A stretch of DNA of 64,000 nucleotides from Halosimplex rubrum. Lineage in GTDB: Archaea; Halobacteriota; Halobacteria; Halobacteriales; Haloarculaceae. The notes below the pieces were generated by a model, which saw only the letters and a list, made by a program, of their open reading frames with translations, was not told the DNA's origin and made no database searches. Position 1 is the first letter of the stretch, and each line of letters starts with the position of its first letter. The stretch covers positions 3,658,001-3,722,000 of the forward strand of contig NZ_CP058910.1 in the NCBI RefSeq assembly GCF_013415885.1, given 5' to 3'. Positions 8,752 through 17,031 of the stretch are shown piece by piece. The position numbers were made by a program, and so were the translations under genes.

Positions 8752-9885
8752 ATGGAAAACGAGCGGGTCCTGACGGAGCGGACCTGGCTGGGTGCGTTCG
8801 TCGCGCTCGTGGCGGCGCTCGCGGTCGGGTCCGTCGTCGCCACCGAGCGCGTCTACGACCGGTTCATCTGGCGGTACTTCTGGGGGCCGATCTACTCGGA
8901 CGCCAACAACGCCCGCTGTGCCGCCCTGTCCGGCGACGGGATCGAACTGCTGGGCACGGACGCGGCCTGCCGGGCGGCGACCGGCGTCGTCGCCGAGACC
9001 GGCTACACGACCGTCTCGACGTTCGGCTACATGGCCGTGCTGGTGTTCATGCTCGGCGGGGTCTACCTGTTGCTCGACCGGCTGGACGTGGGCGGGGACA
9101 AGCGTCTGTTCCTCTCGCTGGTCCCGTTCATGCTGTCCGGCGGGGCGGTCCGGGTCGTCGAGGACGCGACCGACGCCGCGGTCGCCGCGGGCGTCGAACC
9201 GGTCGTCAGCTACCCGCTGAACGTGCTGTTCATCAGCCCGATCATCTACGTGACGGTGTTCCTGATCACGCTGGCGGCCCTGCTGGCGAGCATGTGGCTC
9301 GAAGCCCGGGAGATGGTCCGGAACCGCTACCGGGCCCTGGCCGGGTTCGGGATCGGGGTCCTCGCGCTCACGCTGGCGTACCTCTTCTTCGTCGCCTTCA
9401 CCCGCGAGTACGTCTCCGTCTACCCGCAGATCCTGCTCGTCGACGTGGGGCTGGCGTCCGTGCTCGCCTACCTCCTGTACGTCGGCGCCGACCGCTACGA
9501 GCCCGCGATCAACGCGGGGACTGGCATCGTCGGCCTGGGGATCCTCTGGGCGCACGCGATCGACGGCGTGGCCAACGTCGTCGCGGCCGACTGGCTGCCC
9601 GAGCTGGGCCACCCGATCGAGGCCTACGGCGCGAAACACGTCGCCAACCGGGCGATCATCGACGTCACCCAGGCGATCCAGCCGGCGTCGCTGTCCGCGG
9701 TGATCGGGACCTCCTGGCCGTTCCTGTTCGTGAAACTCGCCGTCGCGCTGGGGATCGTGTGGCTGTTCGACGAGCGGATCTTCGACGAGAGCCCGCGCTA
9801 CGCCGTGCTCTTGCTCGTCGCGGCGGCGGCCGTCGGGCTCGGCCCGGGGACCCGGGACATCCTCCGGGTCACGTTCGCGATCTGA
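8752..9885 (+). CDS. DUF63 family integral membrane protein
   Basis: 377 residues with about eight to nine hydrophobic helices and the archaeal DUF63 signature segments FWGPIYSDA, GYTTVSTFGY, FMLSGGAVRVVEDA, YPLNVLFISPIIY and the LWAHAIDGVANV block. Function of the family is not known. ATG 8752 follows a GC-rich hairpin-bearing spacer (8551-8751) and a weak GCTAAACA TATA-like element about 28 nt upstream; in-frame upstream starts only extend into that spacer. Confidence 0.88.
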   Translation: MENERVLTERTWLGAFVALVAALAVGSVVATERVYDRFIWRYFWGPIYSDANNARCAALSGDGIELLGTDAACRAATGVVAETGYTTVSTFGYMAVLVFMLGGVYLLLDRLDVGGDKRLFLSLVPFMLSGGAVRVVEDATDAAVAAGVEPVVSYPLNVLFISPIIYVTVFLITLAALLASMWLEAREMVRNRYRALAGFGIGVLALTLAYLFFVAFTREYVSVYPQILLVDVGLASVLAYLLYVGADRYEPAINAGTGIVGLGILWAHAIDGVANVVAADWLPELGHPIEAYGAKHVANRAIIDVTQAIQPASLSAVIGTSWPFLFVKLAVALGIVWLFDERIFDESPRYAVLLLVAAAAVGLGPGTRDILRVTFAI

Positions 9886-9979
9886 GCCCCGAACCGCCGA
9901 AGTCGCGACTCGTTGGCCCGCCGACGAGCGGGCGCGGTCGCTACCGATCCTATCGAAAACCGACGGAGAATCCCGGCCG

Positions 9980-10135
9980 TCAGACCGTTTCGAGCGCCGA
10001 CTCGGGGTAGTAACGGCTCCCACACGTCGGGCACTCGGCCACGGTCACCTCGCCGCCCGTCGCGGGCGACGCCACGCTCGTTCGCACCAGTTTCTGGTCG
10101 CAGTCTGTACACGGGAGGTCGAACTCGGATACCAT
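9980..10135 (-). CDS. 51-residue zinc-ribbon small protein
   Basis: Starts MVSEFDLPCTDC and ends PESALETV. Two knuckles, CTDC (residues 9-12) and CPTC (35-38), make a four-cysteine zinc ribbon, typical of the small zinc-finger proteins that are numerous in haloarchaea. Such proteins are thought to act as regulators or adaptors, but this one has no known function. It has its own TATA-like element at 10211-10222 and lies on the same strand, 176 bp downstream of the YcaO gene. Confidence 0.8.
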   Translation of the reverse strand: MVSEFDLPCTDCDQKLVRTSVASPATGGEVTVAECPTCGSRYYPESALETV

Positions 10136-10210
10136 GATACGCTCCTCTGACGGTCCGCTTCGGGCCTGCAGAAGCGACGCCAGGTGCCGTGTGAACGATG
10201 CGCACCCGAC

Positions 10211-10222
10211 GGCATAAATTCT
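10211..10222 (-). promoter_or_regulatory. TATA-like element of the small zinc-ribbon gene
   Basis: Minus strand GAATTTATGC, about 80 nt upstream of ATG 10135; this predicts a 5' untranslated leader of roughly 50 nt, unusual beside the many leaderless genes here. Confidence 0.45.
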
Positions 10223-10311
10223 CGCATTAGTCGGTTTCGTTGCATATTCCGCGCCGTCGGTGGGTTACAAAAATCGGGTCGGGCGATGGAGTCCGCGCGG
10301 GATCCGACCCG

Positions 10312-12051
10312 TCAGGGGTACGGGTGGTGGTCGCGGTCGAGGGCGGGTTCGAAGCCCATGTCGGCGGGGACCGAGCGGGCGCGCTCGCCGAAGTACGGGT
10401 CGCCGAAGAACAGAGGCTGGGCGGTCGGGACGACGACGCGGACGGCCTCGAAGCCGAGGCGCCCCACGTCGCGGGTCGTCGTCCGGGCGGCGTAGGCTGA
10501 ACAGCCGGCGTCGACGACCCGGTCGAGGACGGCGTCGAGGTGAGCGCCGCCCTCGGGGACGGTCTCGGGGCCGACGGAGGCGGCGTCGACGGTCGTCTCG
10601 GGGCTGACGAACGCGTCGACGACCGGCGGGCGGTCGGCGTAGTGGCCGATGGCACCGTCGGTCTCGGCGGCGCCCTCGCGGCCCATCCCGTCGAGTTCGA
10701 CCCAGTTCTGGACGGCCTCGGCCAGCGCGTCGCGGGCGGCCCGGCCGGCGTCGAGGTCGGCGGCCGTTCCGAGCGCGAGCGCCGGCCACTGCTCGCGGGT
10801 GACGGCGACCGCGACGACGGGCACGTCCACGTCCTGCGTGAGCAGGAGCGCGGTCGCCTCGAGCCCTTCCGCGCCGGCGCGGGCGGCCAGGCGCTCGTAG
10901 CCCGGGTCGGCCACGTCCAGTCCGAGCGGCTCGTACGTCGAGTACCAGGCGATGGTGGTCGCGTCGCGCTCGACGACCTCGTACAGCCCCGACAGCAGCG
11001 CCTCGACCGAGGAGTTCCCGAGACCGAGCCCGGTGGTGACGGCCGGCCGGATCGTCCGCTCGGGCGGCGGGTAGTGGACCGCCTCGGCGGGCAGGGAGAC
11101 CGGCCGCTCCGTGACCAGGTCCGTCCCGGGGACCCACGGGCGCTCGGCCCGGTCGCCGCCGGCGTCGACGCCGCCGTCACCGTTCCCGACCCAGCTCTCG
11201 GGACGGACGAACTCGGAGGGGGCGACGGCGTCCGCGAGATCGGTCGCGGCGGCGGCTTTGAACTCCCGGCCGTGGTAGACGCCGGCGCAGTACCGTTCGT
11301 AGGCCTCGCCGAGCGCCTTCATGAACGCGGCGTCCCAGCCGGGGTCGACGCCGGCCGCCTGCCGCGAAGCGGTCGCGTCCGCGAACGCGCCGGTGTCGCA
11401 GATTTGGGCGAGGTAGTACGGCGCCGGGTAGGACTCGGCCTCGCCGACCTGCTGGACGACGCCGACGCGGTCGTCGAGCCCGCGTTCGGCCCGCGAGAGC
11501 GACCGCTCCACGTCGCGGTCGAGGTGACCGCGGTCGAGGACGCTGTCCCGGCCCTCGCCGCACTCACAGCCCGGCACCGGGAGGAACTCCCGCTCGGTGT
11601 GTGGGAGTTCGATCGCGGTTCCGAGCGGGTCGGCCTCGGCGGGGTCGAGCAACTGGACGGCCCGGCGGCCGGCGACGGCGCCGGCGAAGCGGACGGTCGC
11701 GTCGGCGGGCGCGGCCGTCGGGTCGGCGTCGGGGTCGGCGTTCGACTCGACGCGGGCGGCGAGACACCGGTAGCACGCGCCTTCCGGGTCGAACGCCGCG
11801 ACGGCGGCGTCGACGACCGGTACGCCGCCGATCCCGCCGAGTTCGACCGCGACCCAGGGGACGCCCGCCTCGCGGGCGCGGCCGTTCGCTCGCTCGAACG
11901 TCGCCGCGCCGGCCCGGTCGACCACCACGGCCAGCCGCGTCCCGGGGTCGAACGCCGCGCTCTCGGGCCGATCGAGCGGTTCGTCCGCGTCGCCCAGCGC
12001 CGCCGCGACCGCGTCGGCGGCGGGGCCGGATCCGACGAGTTCGACTGTCAT
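10312..12051 (-). CDS. YcaO-domain protein fused to E1-like (TOMM cyclodehydratase type) N-terminal domain
   Basis: 579 residues. Residues 1 to about 165 form a Rossmann-like E1/ThiF-type domain with a zinc site made from CYRC (Cys93, Cys96) and CEC (Cys162, Cys164). The rest is a YcaO domain with both ATP-binding helices visible (FMKALGEAYERYCAG and SVEALLSGLYEVVERDA). The chain ends DHHPYP, recalling the proline-rich C-terminus of azoline-forming YcaO enzymes. YcaO proteins activate backbone amides with ATP to form thiazoline/oxazoline rings or thioamides. The fused architecture is that of thiazole/oxazole-modified-microcin cyclodehydratases (SagC/SagD type). No precursor peptide or dehydrogenase gene is adjacent, so the substrate is unknown. 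The start is at ATG 12051. Confidence 0.85.
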   Translation of the reverse strand: MTVELVGSGPAADAVAAALGDADEPLDRPESAAFDPGTRLAVVVDRAGAATFERANGRAREAGVPWVAVELGGIGGVPVVDAAVAAFDPEGACYRCLAARVESNADPDADPTAAPADATVRFAGAVAGRRAVQLLDPAEADPLGTAIELPHTEREFLPVPGCECGEGRDSVLDRGHLDRDVERSLSRAERGLDDRVGVVQQVGEAESYPAPYYLAQICDTGAFADATASRQAAGVDPGWDAAFMKALGEAYERYCAGVYHGREFKAAAATDLADAVAPSEFVRPESWVGNGDGGVDAGGDRAERPWVPGTDLVTERPVSLPAEAVHYPPPERTIRPAVTTGLGLGNSSVEALLSGLYEVVERDATTIAWYSTYEPLGLDVADPGYERLAARAGAEGLEATALLLTQDVDVPVVAVAVTREQWPALALGTAADLDAGRAARDALAEAVQNWVELDGMGREGAAETDGAIGHYADRPPVVDAFVSPETTVDAASVGPETVPEGGAHLDAVLDRVVDAGCSAYAARTTTRDVGRLGFEAVRVVVPTAQPLFFGDPYFGERARSVPADMGFEPALDRDHHPYP

Positions 12052-12148
12052 GCCAGCCCGGAGGGGGCGACGGGTAGAAAAGCCCGGGGACTCGTCCGGC
12101 CGCGCCGGTCCGCGGGCTGCCCCCGGGCCGGCGCGCTCGCGGCGACGC

Positions 12149-12964
12149 TCACTCGTCCAGTCGATTCTGGGCGACCGTCCCCAGTTCCGGCAGGTCGAGG
12201 TCGCGCACGTCCTCGGCCAGCCGGAGCCGCAGGCGCGGTCGGCCCACGTCGATGGGCACCTTCTCCGTGGTGACGAGGCCGCTGTCCTCGAGGCGGGTCT
12301 TCATCCGCGAGAAGGTGGCCTTGCTCGCCAGGCCCACGTCCTCGCCCCACTTGCTCATGTCGTAGAGCAACTGGCCGTTGCGCGCGGCGACCAGCAGTGC
12401 GATGGCGACCTCGCCCAGTCCCTCGCCGTCGCCCTTCGCGACCGTCAGCGAGTCGAGCAGGCCGTCGAAGTCCTCGGCGGTGTCGGCGCCGATGTCGGCC
12501 GCCAGCGTCTCGCGGACCGCCGACAGCGGGGGCGTCCGCAGCGAGTACGCCTCGGCGTCGGTCCACTCGCGCTCGTAGCGCCCGCGCATGTCCTCGACGA
12601 AGGCGTCGTCGGTGGTCGTCAGGCCGCCGACCCGGTCGCCGGCCTCGACCAGCGAGACGACCGCCGACTCGGTCACCAGCAGCGACGCCTCGGGGGCGTC
12701 CGCCAGCACCCGCAGCTCCAGGGTTCCGGCGTCGACGAGGTCGGCGGCGTGGCCGGCGACGATGAAGTCCGCGAGCACGTCCTTGATCGGGTCGCCGGGC
12801 GCGAGCAACCGAACGGTCGGCCGCGTCTCCACCTCGTGCAGCCCGAATATCAGCTCGGAGATAGTCTCCCGCGTCGGGTTGACCGCGTAGACGACGCCGC
12901 TACTGTCCCGAAAGACGCCCGCCAGAACGGCACCCACGTCGGCTTCGAGAAAGTTCGAACTCAT
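12149..12964 (-). CDS. TbsP-like transcriptional regulator (DUF5821 family)
   Basis: 271 residues starting MSSNFLEADVGAVLAGVF. The N-terminal half is an alpha/beta sensor-like domain (VRLLAPGDPIKDVLADFIVA, LLVTESAVVSLVEAGD), and the C-terminal part holds a winged helix (ATFSRMKTRLEDSGLVTTEKVPIDVGRPR, split here as two motifs: ATFSRMKTRLEDSG then LVTTEKVP). The layout agrees with the haloarchaeal TbsP family, which acts with TrmB on glycolytic/gluconeogenic genes such as gapII. The assignment rests on remembered similarity and general architecture. An AT-rich promoter (12995-13003) lies 31 nt upstream of ATG 12964. Transcribed away from glyA. Confidence 0.6.
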   Translation of the reverse strand: MSSNFLEADVGAVLAGVFRDSSGVVYAVNPTRETISELIFGLHEVETRPTVRLLAPGDPIKDVLADFIVAGHAADLVDAGTLELRVLADAPEASLLVTESAVVSLVEAGDRVGGLTTTDDAFVEDMRGRYEREWTDAEAYSLRTPPLSAVRETLAADIGADTAEDFDGLLDSLTVAKGDGEGLGEVAIALLVAARNGQLLYDMSKWGEDVGLASKATFSRMKTRLEDSGLVTTEKVPIDVGRPRLRLRLAEDVRDLDLPELGTVAQNRLDE

Positions 12965-12994
12965 CTGATAGCTATGGTATTTCGCATTATCACA

Positions 12995-13003
12995 CTTAAT
13001 TTT
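12995..13003 (-). promoter_or_regulatory. TATA box of the TbsP-like gene
   Basis: Minus strand AAAATTAAG about 31 nt before ATG 12964, in a locally AT-rich patch (12960-13015). Confidence 0.55.
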
Positions 13004-13179
13004 ACCGCCAGAACTCGTTGAATCGACCCGAAGGGACTCCCAGGCCGACGATACGTCGCGGTCCCGTCCGGGAAGGAGTGAGGCCCGGGTTCGGGGCGTC
13101 CAGCGGGACCGCCGGCGCGGTCCCGGTCGCTCGCCGAAAAGGTAGATTATTGACGGGGCGTCGCCGACACTCATGTACC

Positions 13180-14454
13180 ATGAACTACGACACGGTCCGA
13201 TCGGTTGACCCGGCGGTCGCGGACGCACTGGAGGCGGAGGTCGACCGCCAGGGCGACACACTGGCGATGATCGCGAGCGAGAACCACGTCAGCGAGGCGG
13301 TGCTCGAAGCCCAGAGCTCGGTGCTGACGAACAAGTACGCCGAGGGCTACCCCGGTTCGCGCTACTACGGCGGCTGCGAGCACGCCGACACCGTCGAACA
13401 GCTCGCCATCGACCGCGCGAAGGAGCTGTGGGGCGCCGAGTACGTCAACGTCCAGCCCCACTCCGGTTCGCAGGCCAACATGGCCGTCTACACCGCCGTG
13501 CTCGAACCGGGCGACAAGATCCTCTCGCTGGACCTGACCCACGGCGGCCACCTCAGCCACGGCCACCCCAAGAACTTCGCCGGGCAGGTGTACGAGGTCG
13601 AGAACTACGAGGTCGACGAAGAGACCGGCCGCCTCGACTTCGAGGAGATCCGCGCCCACGCCGAGGAGTTCGAGCCGGACATGATCGTCTCGGGCTTCTC
13701 CGCGTACCCGCGCGAGGTCCAGTGGGACGAGTTCCAGGCCGTCGCCGACGACGTGGACGCCTACCACCTGGCCGACATCGCGCACATCACCGGGCTGGTC
13801 GCCGCCGGCGTCCACGACTCGCCGGTCGGCGTCGCCGACTTCGTCACCGGCTCGACGCACAAGACCATCCGCGCCGGCCGCGGCGGCATCGTCATGGCCG
13901 ACGAGGAGTACGGCGACGCCGTCGACTCGGCGATCATCCCCGGCACGCAGGGCGGCCCGCTCATGCACAACATCGCCGGCAAGGCCGTCGGCTTCAAGGA
14001 GGCGCTCCAGCCCCACTTCGAGGAGTACGCCGAGCAGACCATCGCCAACGCGCAGGCGCTGGCCGACCACCTGCAGGAACACGGCTTCTCGCTGGTCTCG
14101 GGCGGCACCGACAACCACCTCGTGCTCGTCGACCTCCGCGACTCCCACCCCGACGTGACCGGTAAGGAGGCCGAGGAAGCGCTCGAAGACGTGGGCATCG
14201 TCCTCAACGCGAACACGGTCCCGGGCGAGACCCGCTCGCCGTTCGTGGCCTCGGGCATCCGCGCGGGCACGCCCGCGCTGACGACTCGCGGCTTCGACGA
14301 GGACGCCACCGAGACGGTCGGCCACTGCATCGCCGAGGTCATCGACAACCCCGACGACGAGGACGTCAAGGCGGAGGTCGCCGAGATCGTCGCCGGTCTC
14401 TGCGAGGAGTACCCGCTGTACGGCGAGGACAGCGACGGGCTCGTCTTCGAGTAG
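13180..14454 (+). CDS. glyA: Serine hydroxymethyltransferase
   Basis: 424 residues, full length. Converts serine and tetrahydrofolate (or the archaeal pterin carrier) to glycine and the methylene form. The pyridoxal-phosphate lysine is Lys228 in TGSTHKTIRAGRGG; other hallmarks are MIASENHVS, NKYAEGYPGSRYYGG and HGGHLSHG. ATG 13180 is chosen because MNYDTVRSVDPAVADAL matches family N-termini; an upstream in-frame extension to 13018 is low-complexity. The gene stands alone between the TbsP-like regulator and a lipoprotein. Confidence 0.97.
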   Translation: MNYDTVRSVDPAVADALEAEVDRQGDTLAMIASENHVSEAVLEAQSSVLTNKYAEGYPGSRYYGGCEHADTVEQLAIDRAKELWGAEYVNVQPHSGSQANMAVYTAVLEPGDKILSLDLTHGGHLSHGHPKNFAGQVYEVENYEVDEETGRLDFEEIRAHAEEFEPDMIVSGFSAYPREVQWDEFQAVADDVDAYHLADIAHITGLVAAGVHDSPVGVADFVTGSTHKTIRAGRGGIVMADEEYGDAVDSAIIPGTQGGPLMHNIAGKAVGFKEALQPHFEEYAEQTIANAQALADHLQEHGFSLVSGGTDNHLVLVDLRDSHPDVTGKEAEEALEDVGIVLNANTVPGETRSPFVASGIRAGTPALTTRGFDEDATETVGHCIAEVIDNPDDEDVKAEVAEIVAGLCEEYPLYGEDSDGLVFE

Positions 14455-14529
14455 TCGACACAGCGGGCCTGTGATCCGGCCCCGCCAGAGCGCCGTATAC
14501 TTTTCAGCGAGGCGACCGGACGAGCGACC

Positions 14530-15180
14530 ATGAGCGACAGCGTCGACGACGCCCGCCGAACCGCCCTCCGCCTGACAGGACTCGTCGTCGCCGGCACCGG
14601 TCTCTCGGGCTGTCTCGACGACTCGGGAGGCTCCGGGAGCGCGGATACGACTGATGAGCCCGGCGGTCCGGCTGGCGGGTCGGACGGCGACGACGACGGA
14701 GCGGGCGGGACCGACGCAGTGGACGACGCGGAGGCGACCGAGGAGACGGAAACGAAGACGGGGACGGAGACGACCGATCGCAGTGGCGACACCGGAACGA
14801 GCGAGTCGGACCTCGACCTCCGGGAGGCCAACGTCACCGCCGCCGAGTTCGAGTCGTCGGACGGTGCCTATCGCTTCTCGGTCACGCTCTACCACGACGA
14901 CGACGGCGAGGGCGGCTACGCGAACTGGTGGCAAGTCGAAGATCTGGACGGCGAGCGACTAGGTCGGCGGGATCTCGCACACCCCCACTCGACGGACCCG
15001 TTCACCCGTTCTGAGACTATCGAGGTTCCAGCGGGGGTCGCGTGCGTGGTCGTCCGCAGGCACGACCAGACCCACGAGTACGGCGGGCGGGCGATGGTCG
15101 TCGACCTCGATAGCGGCGAGACGCGTGCCGTCGATCAGGGGACGGACCCTGAATCGTTCGACGAGCGCGACTGTCCCTGA
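14530..15180 (+). CDS. Tat-exported lipoprotein, hypothetical
   Basis: 216 residues. The N-terminus has a twin arginine (residues 9-10, RRTALRLTG), a hydrophobic stretch and a lipobox LSGC (Cys28), so it should be exported folded by Tat and lipid-anchored outside the cell, as is typical of haloarchaea. A Ser/Gly/Asp/Thr-rich linker (about 30-95) precedes a compact domain (EFESSDGAYRFSVTLYHDDD, GGYANWWQVEDLDGERLGRR, TIEVPAGVACVVVRRHDQTH) that looks like a beta-sandwich. The domain is also seen in other haloarchaeal secreted proteins, but I cannot assign a function. Confidence 0.8.
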   Translation: MSDSVDDARRTALRLTGLVVAGTGLSGCLDDSGGSGSADTTDEPGGPAGGSDGDDDGAGGTDAVDDAEATEETETKTGTETTDRSGDTGTSESDLDLREANVTAAEFESSDGAYRFSVTLYHDDDGEGGYANWWQVEDLDGERLGRRDLAHPHSTDPFTRSETIEVPAGVACVVVRRHDQTHEYGGRAMVVDLDSGETRAVDQGTDPESFDERDCP

Positions 15181-15258
15181 CTGTCGGGTGCGAGCGGTCG
15201 TGGCGACCGGCGGCGGGCGTGCGTCACCGCTTCACCCGGGAACCTGCCGTAGACGGGC

Positions 15259-15269
15259 CGTTTATACGG
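15259..15269 (+). promoter_or_regulatory. TATA box of the haem operon
   Basis: CGTTTATACG about 26 nt upstream of ATG 15291, predicting a leaderless transcript for the AhbA/B-precorrin-2 dehydrogenase-hemA operon. Confidence 0.65.
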
Positions 15270-15290
15270 ATCCGTTCCCGAGTATCCGGT

Positions 15291-16346
15291 ATGACCGATC
15301 TGGACGCGACCGACCGAGCGATCCTCAACGCCTATCAGGGCGGGTTCCCGGTCGTCGCGGACCCCTACGAGCCGGCGGCCGCCGCGCTGGCCGACCACGG
15401 CGTGGACGTGACTGCCGAGGAGTTACACGACCGTCTCTCCCGTCTCGACGAGGAGGGCGTCCTCACGCGCTTCGGCGCGCTGATAAACGCCGAAGCCATC
15501 GGCGGCACGGCGACGCTCGTCGCGATGCACGCGCCCGAGGAGCGCTTCGACGAAGTGGCCGAGCAGGTCAACGCTCACACCGAAGTCGCGCACAACTACG
15601 AGCGCGAACACCCGCACCTCAACATGTGGTTCGTCGTCAGCGTCGCCGACGAGGCCCGCGTCGACGAGGTGCTCGCCGAGATCGAGGACGAGACCGGCCA
15701 GGAGACGTACAACCTCCCCAAACAGCGGGAGTTCCACGTCGGCGCGAAGTTCCCCGTCGAGGGACCGCTCGAAGACAGCGACGGCGGGATCGACCTTTCG
15801 GACCTGGGCCCCGAGGTGGAACCGACCGACCGCGACAGCCTCACTCCTCGCGAGCGGGACCTCGTCGTCGAGATCCAGGGCGGCCTCCCGACGACGCGAA
15901 CCCCCTACGGAGACGTGGCCGACGCGCTCGGCGAGGACGTCGAGTGGGTGCTCTCGACGGTCAAGCGCTTCGACGCCGAAGGGAAGGTCCGCCGCGTGGG
16001 CGCCGTTCCGAACCACTACTCGCTGGGCTACTCCGAGAACGGGATGACCGTCTGGGACGTGCCCGACGAGGTGGTCGACGAGGTCGGTGAGGAGATCGCC
16101 GCGTTCGACTTCGTGACCCACTGCTACCGGCGACCCCGCCACGAGGGGGTCTGGTCGTACAACTTCTTCGCGATGACCCACGGCCGCGGCGAGGCCGAAA
16201 GCGAGGCCCGCGTCGAGCAGGTCCGCGAGGCGATGGCCGACCACTGGGACGTGACCGACGAGGACTGGGACACCCTGTTCTCGACGGGGATCCTGAAGAA
16301 GACGGGCATCCGCATCGAGGAACGCGCCGACGCCAACACGGCCTGA
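15291..16346 (+). CDS. ahbAB: Siroheme decarboxylase, fused AhbA/AhbB (two Lrp-type halves)
   Basis: 351 residues consisting of two Lrp/AsnC-like units, each with an N-terminal winged helix (residues 3-60 and about 185-235) and a C-terminal alpha/beta domain. Each unit carries the substrate-site motif of the Ahb family: HNYEREHPHLNMWF in the first and HCYRRPRHEGVWSYN in the second. AhbA/AhbB remove the acetate carboxylates from sirohaem to give didecarboxysirohaem in the alternative haem pathway. In many organisms the subunits are separate genes; here a single chain holds both. The following genes supply sirohydrochlorin and glutamate-derived precursors, so the operon is dedicated to haem synthesis. 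A purely regulatory Lrp role is unlikely given these motifs. Confidence 0.85.
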   Translation: MTDLDATDRAILNAYQGGFPVVADPYEPAAAALADHGVDVTAEELHDRLSRLDEEGVLTRFGALINAEAIGGTATLVAMHAPEERFDEVAEQVNAHTEVAHNYEREHPHLNMWFVVSVADEARVDEVLAEIEDETGQETYNLPKQREFHVGAKFPVEGPLEDSDGGIDLSDLGPEVEPTDRDSLTPRERDLVVEIQGGLPTTRTPYGDVADALGEDVEWVLSTVKRFDAEGKVRRVGAVPNHYSLGYSENGMTVWDVPDEVVDEVGEEIAAFDFVTHCYRRPRHEGVWSYNFFAMTHGRGEAESEARVEQVREAMADHWDVTDEDWDTLFSTGILKKTGIRIEERADANTA

Positions 16347-16383
16347 GCGCCGCCAACCGATACGATACACCGAGACGAAACCC

Positions 16384-17031
16384 GTGATCCCACTGCTCCA
16401 CGACTTCGACGGCGAGACGGTGCTGGTGTTCGGCGGCGGCCGCGTCGGCGCCCGCAAGGCGAGGCGCTTCGCCCGCGAGGCGCGCGTGGTCGTCGTGAGT
16501 CCGACCTTCGCCGAGGCGGACTTCGGCGACGCGGAACTGGTCCGCGAGGCGCCCGAGCCGGCGGACGTGCCCGACTGGTTCGACCGGACCGACCCCGCGC
16601 TGGCGGTCGCGGCGACCGACCGCGAGGCGCTGAACGAACGCGTCGAGCGAGCGGCGCGCGAGCGCGGGACGCTCGTGAACCGGGCCGACGAGCACGGCGA
16701 GCGCGACCCCGGAAGCGTCGTCGTTCCCGCGACGGTTCGGGACGACCCGGTGGTCGCGGCGGTGGCGACCGGCGGTGCGAGTCCGGCGCTGAGCCGCCTG
16801 TTGCGCCAGCGGATCGAGACCGAGATCGCCGACGCGGGCGCGATGGCGGAGCTGACCGGCGAGATCCGGGCGCAGTTGCAGGCCGAGGCGGTCGATCCGG
16901 CCCTCCGCAGGGAGGCGGTGCGGGCGGTCGTGCGGTCGGACGCGGTTTGGAAGGCTTTAGATAGTGGGACACCGAAGGCTCGACAAGTGGCAGCGGACGT
17001 GATCTCGGACGTGACAGGTGAGACAGCGTGA
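16384..17031 (+). CDS. Precorrin-2 dehydrogenase / sirohydrochlorin ferrochelatase-like protein (Met8p/CysG-N type)
   Basis: 215 residues from GTG 16384. NAD-binding Rossmann motif VFGGGRVGARKARRF (residues 14-28), an AVAATDREALN segment containing the region of the catalytic aspartate, VNRADEHGERD, VVVPATVRDDPVVAAVATGG and the SPALSRLLRQRIE dimerisation helix all match the CysG N-terminal domain. It oxidises precorrin-2 to sirohydrochlorin and may insert iron. The stop codon overlaps the GTG of hemA by 4 bp, showing translational coupling within the haem operon. Confidence 0.9.
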   Translation: MIPLLHDFDGETVLVFGGGRVGARKARRFAREARVVVVSPTFAEADFGDAELVREAPEPADVPDWFDRTDPALAVAATDREALNERVERAARERGTLVNRADEHGERDPGSVVVPATVRDDPVVAAVATGGASPALSRLLRQRIETEIADAGAMAELTGEIRAQLQAEAVDPALRREAVRAVVRSDAVWKALDSGTPKARQVAADVISDVTGETA

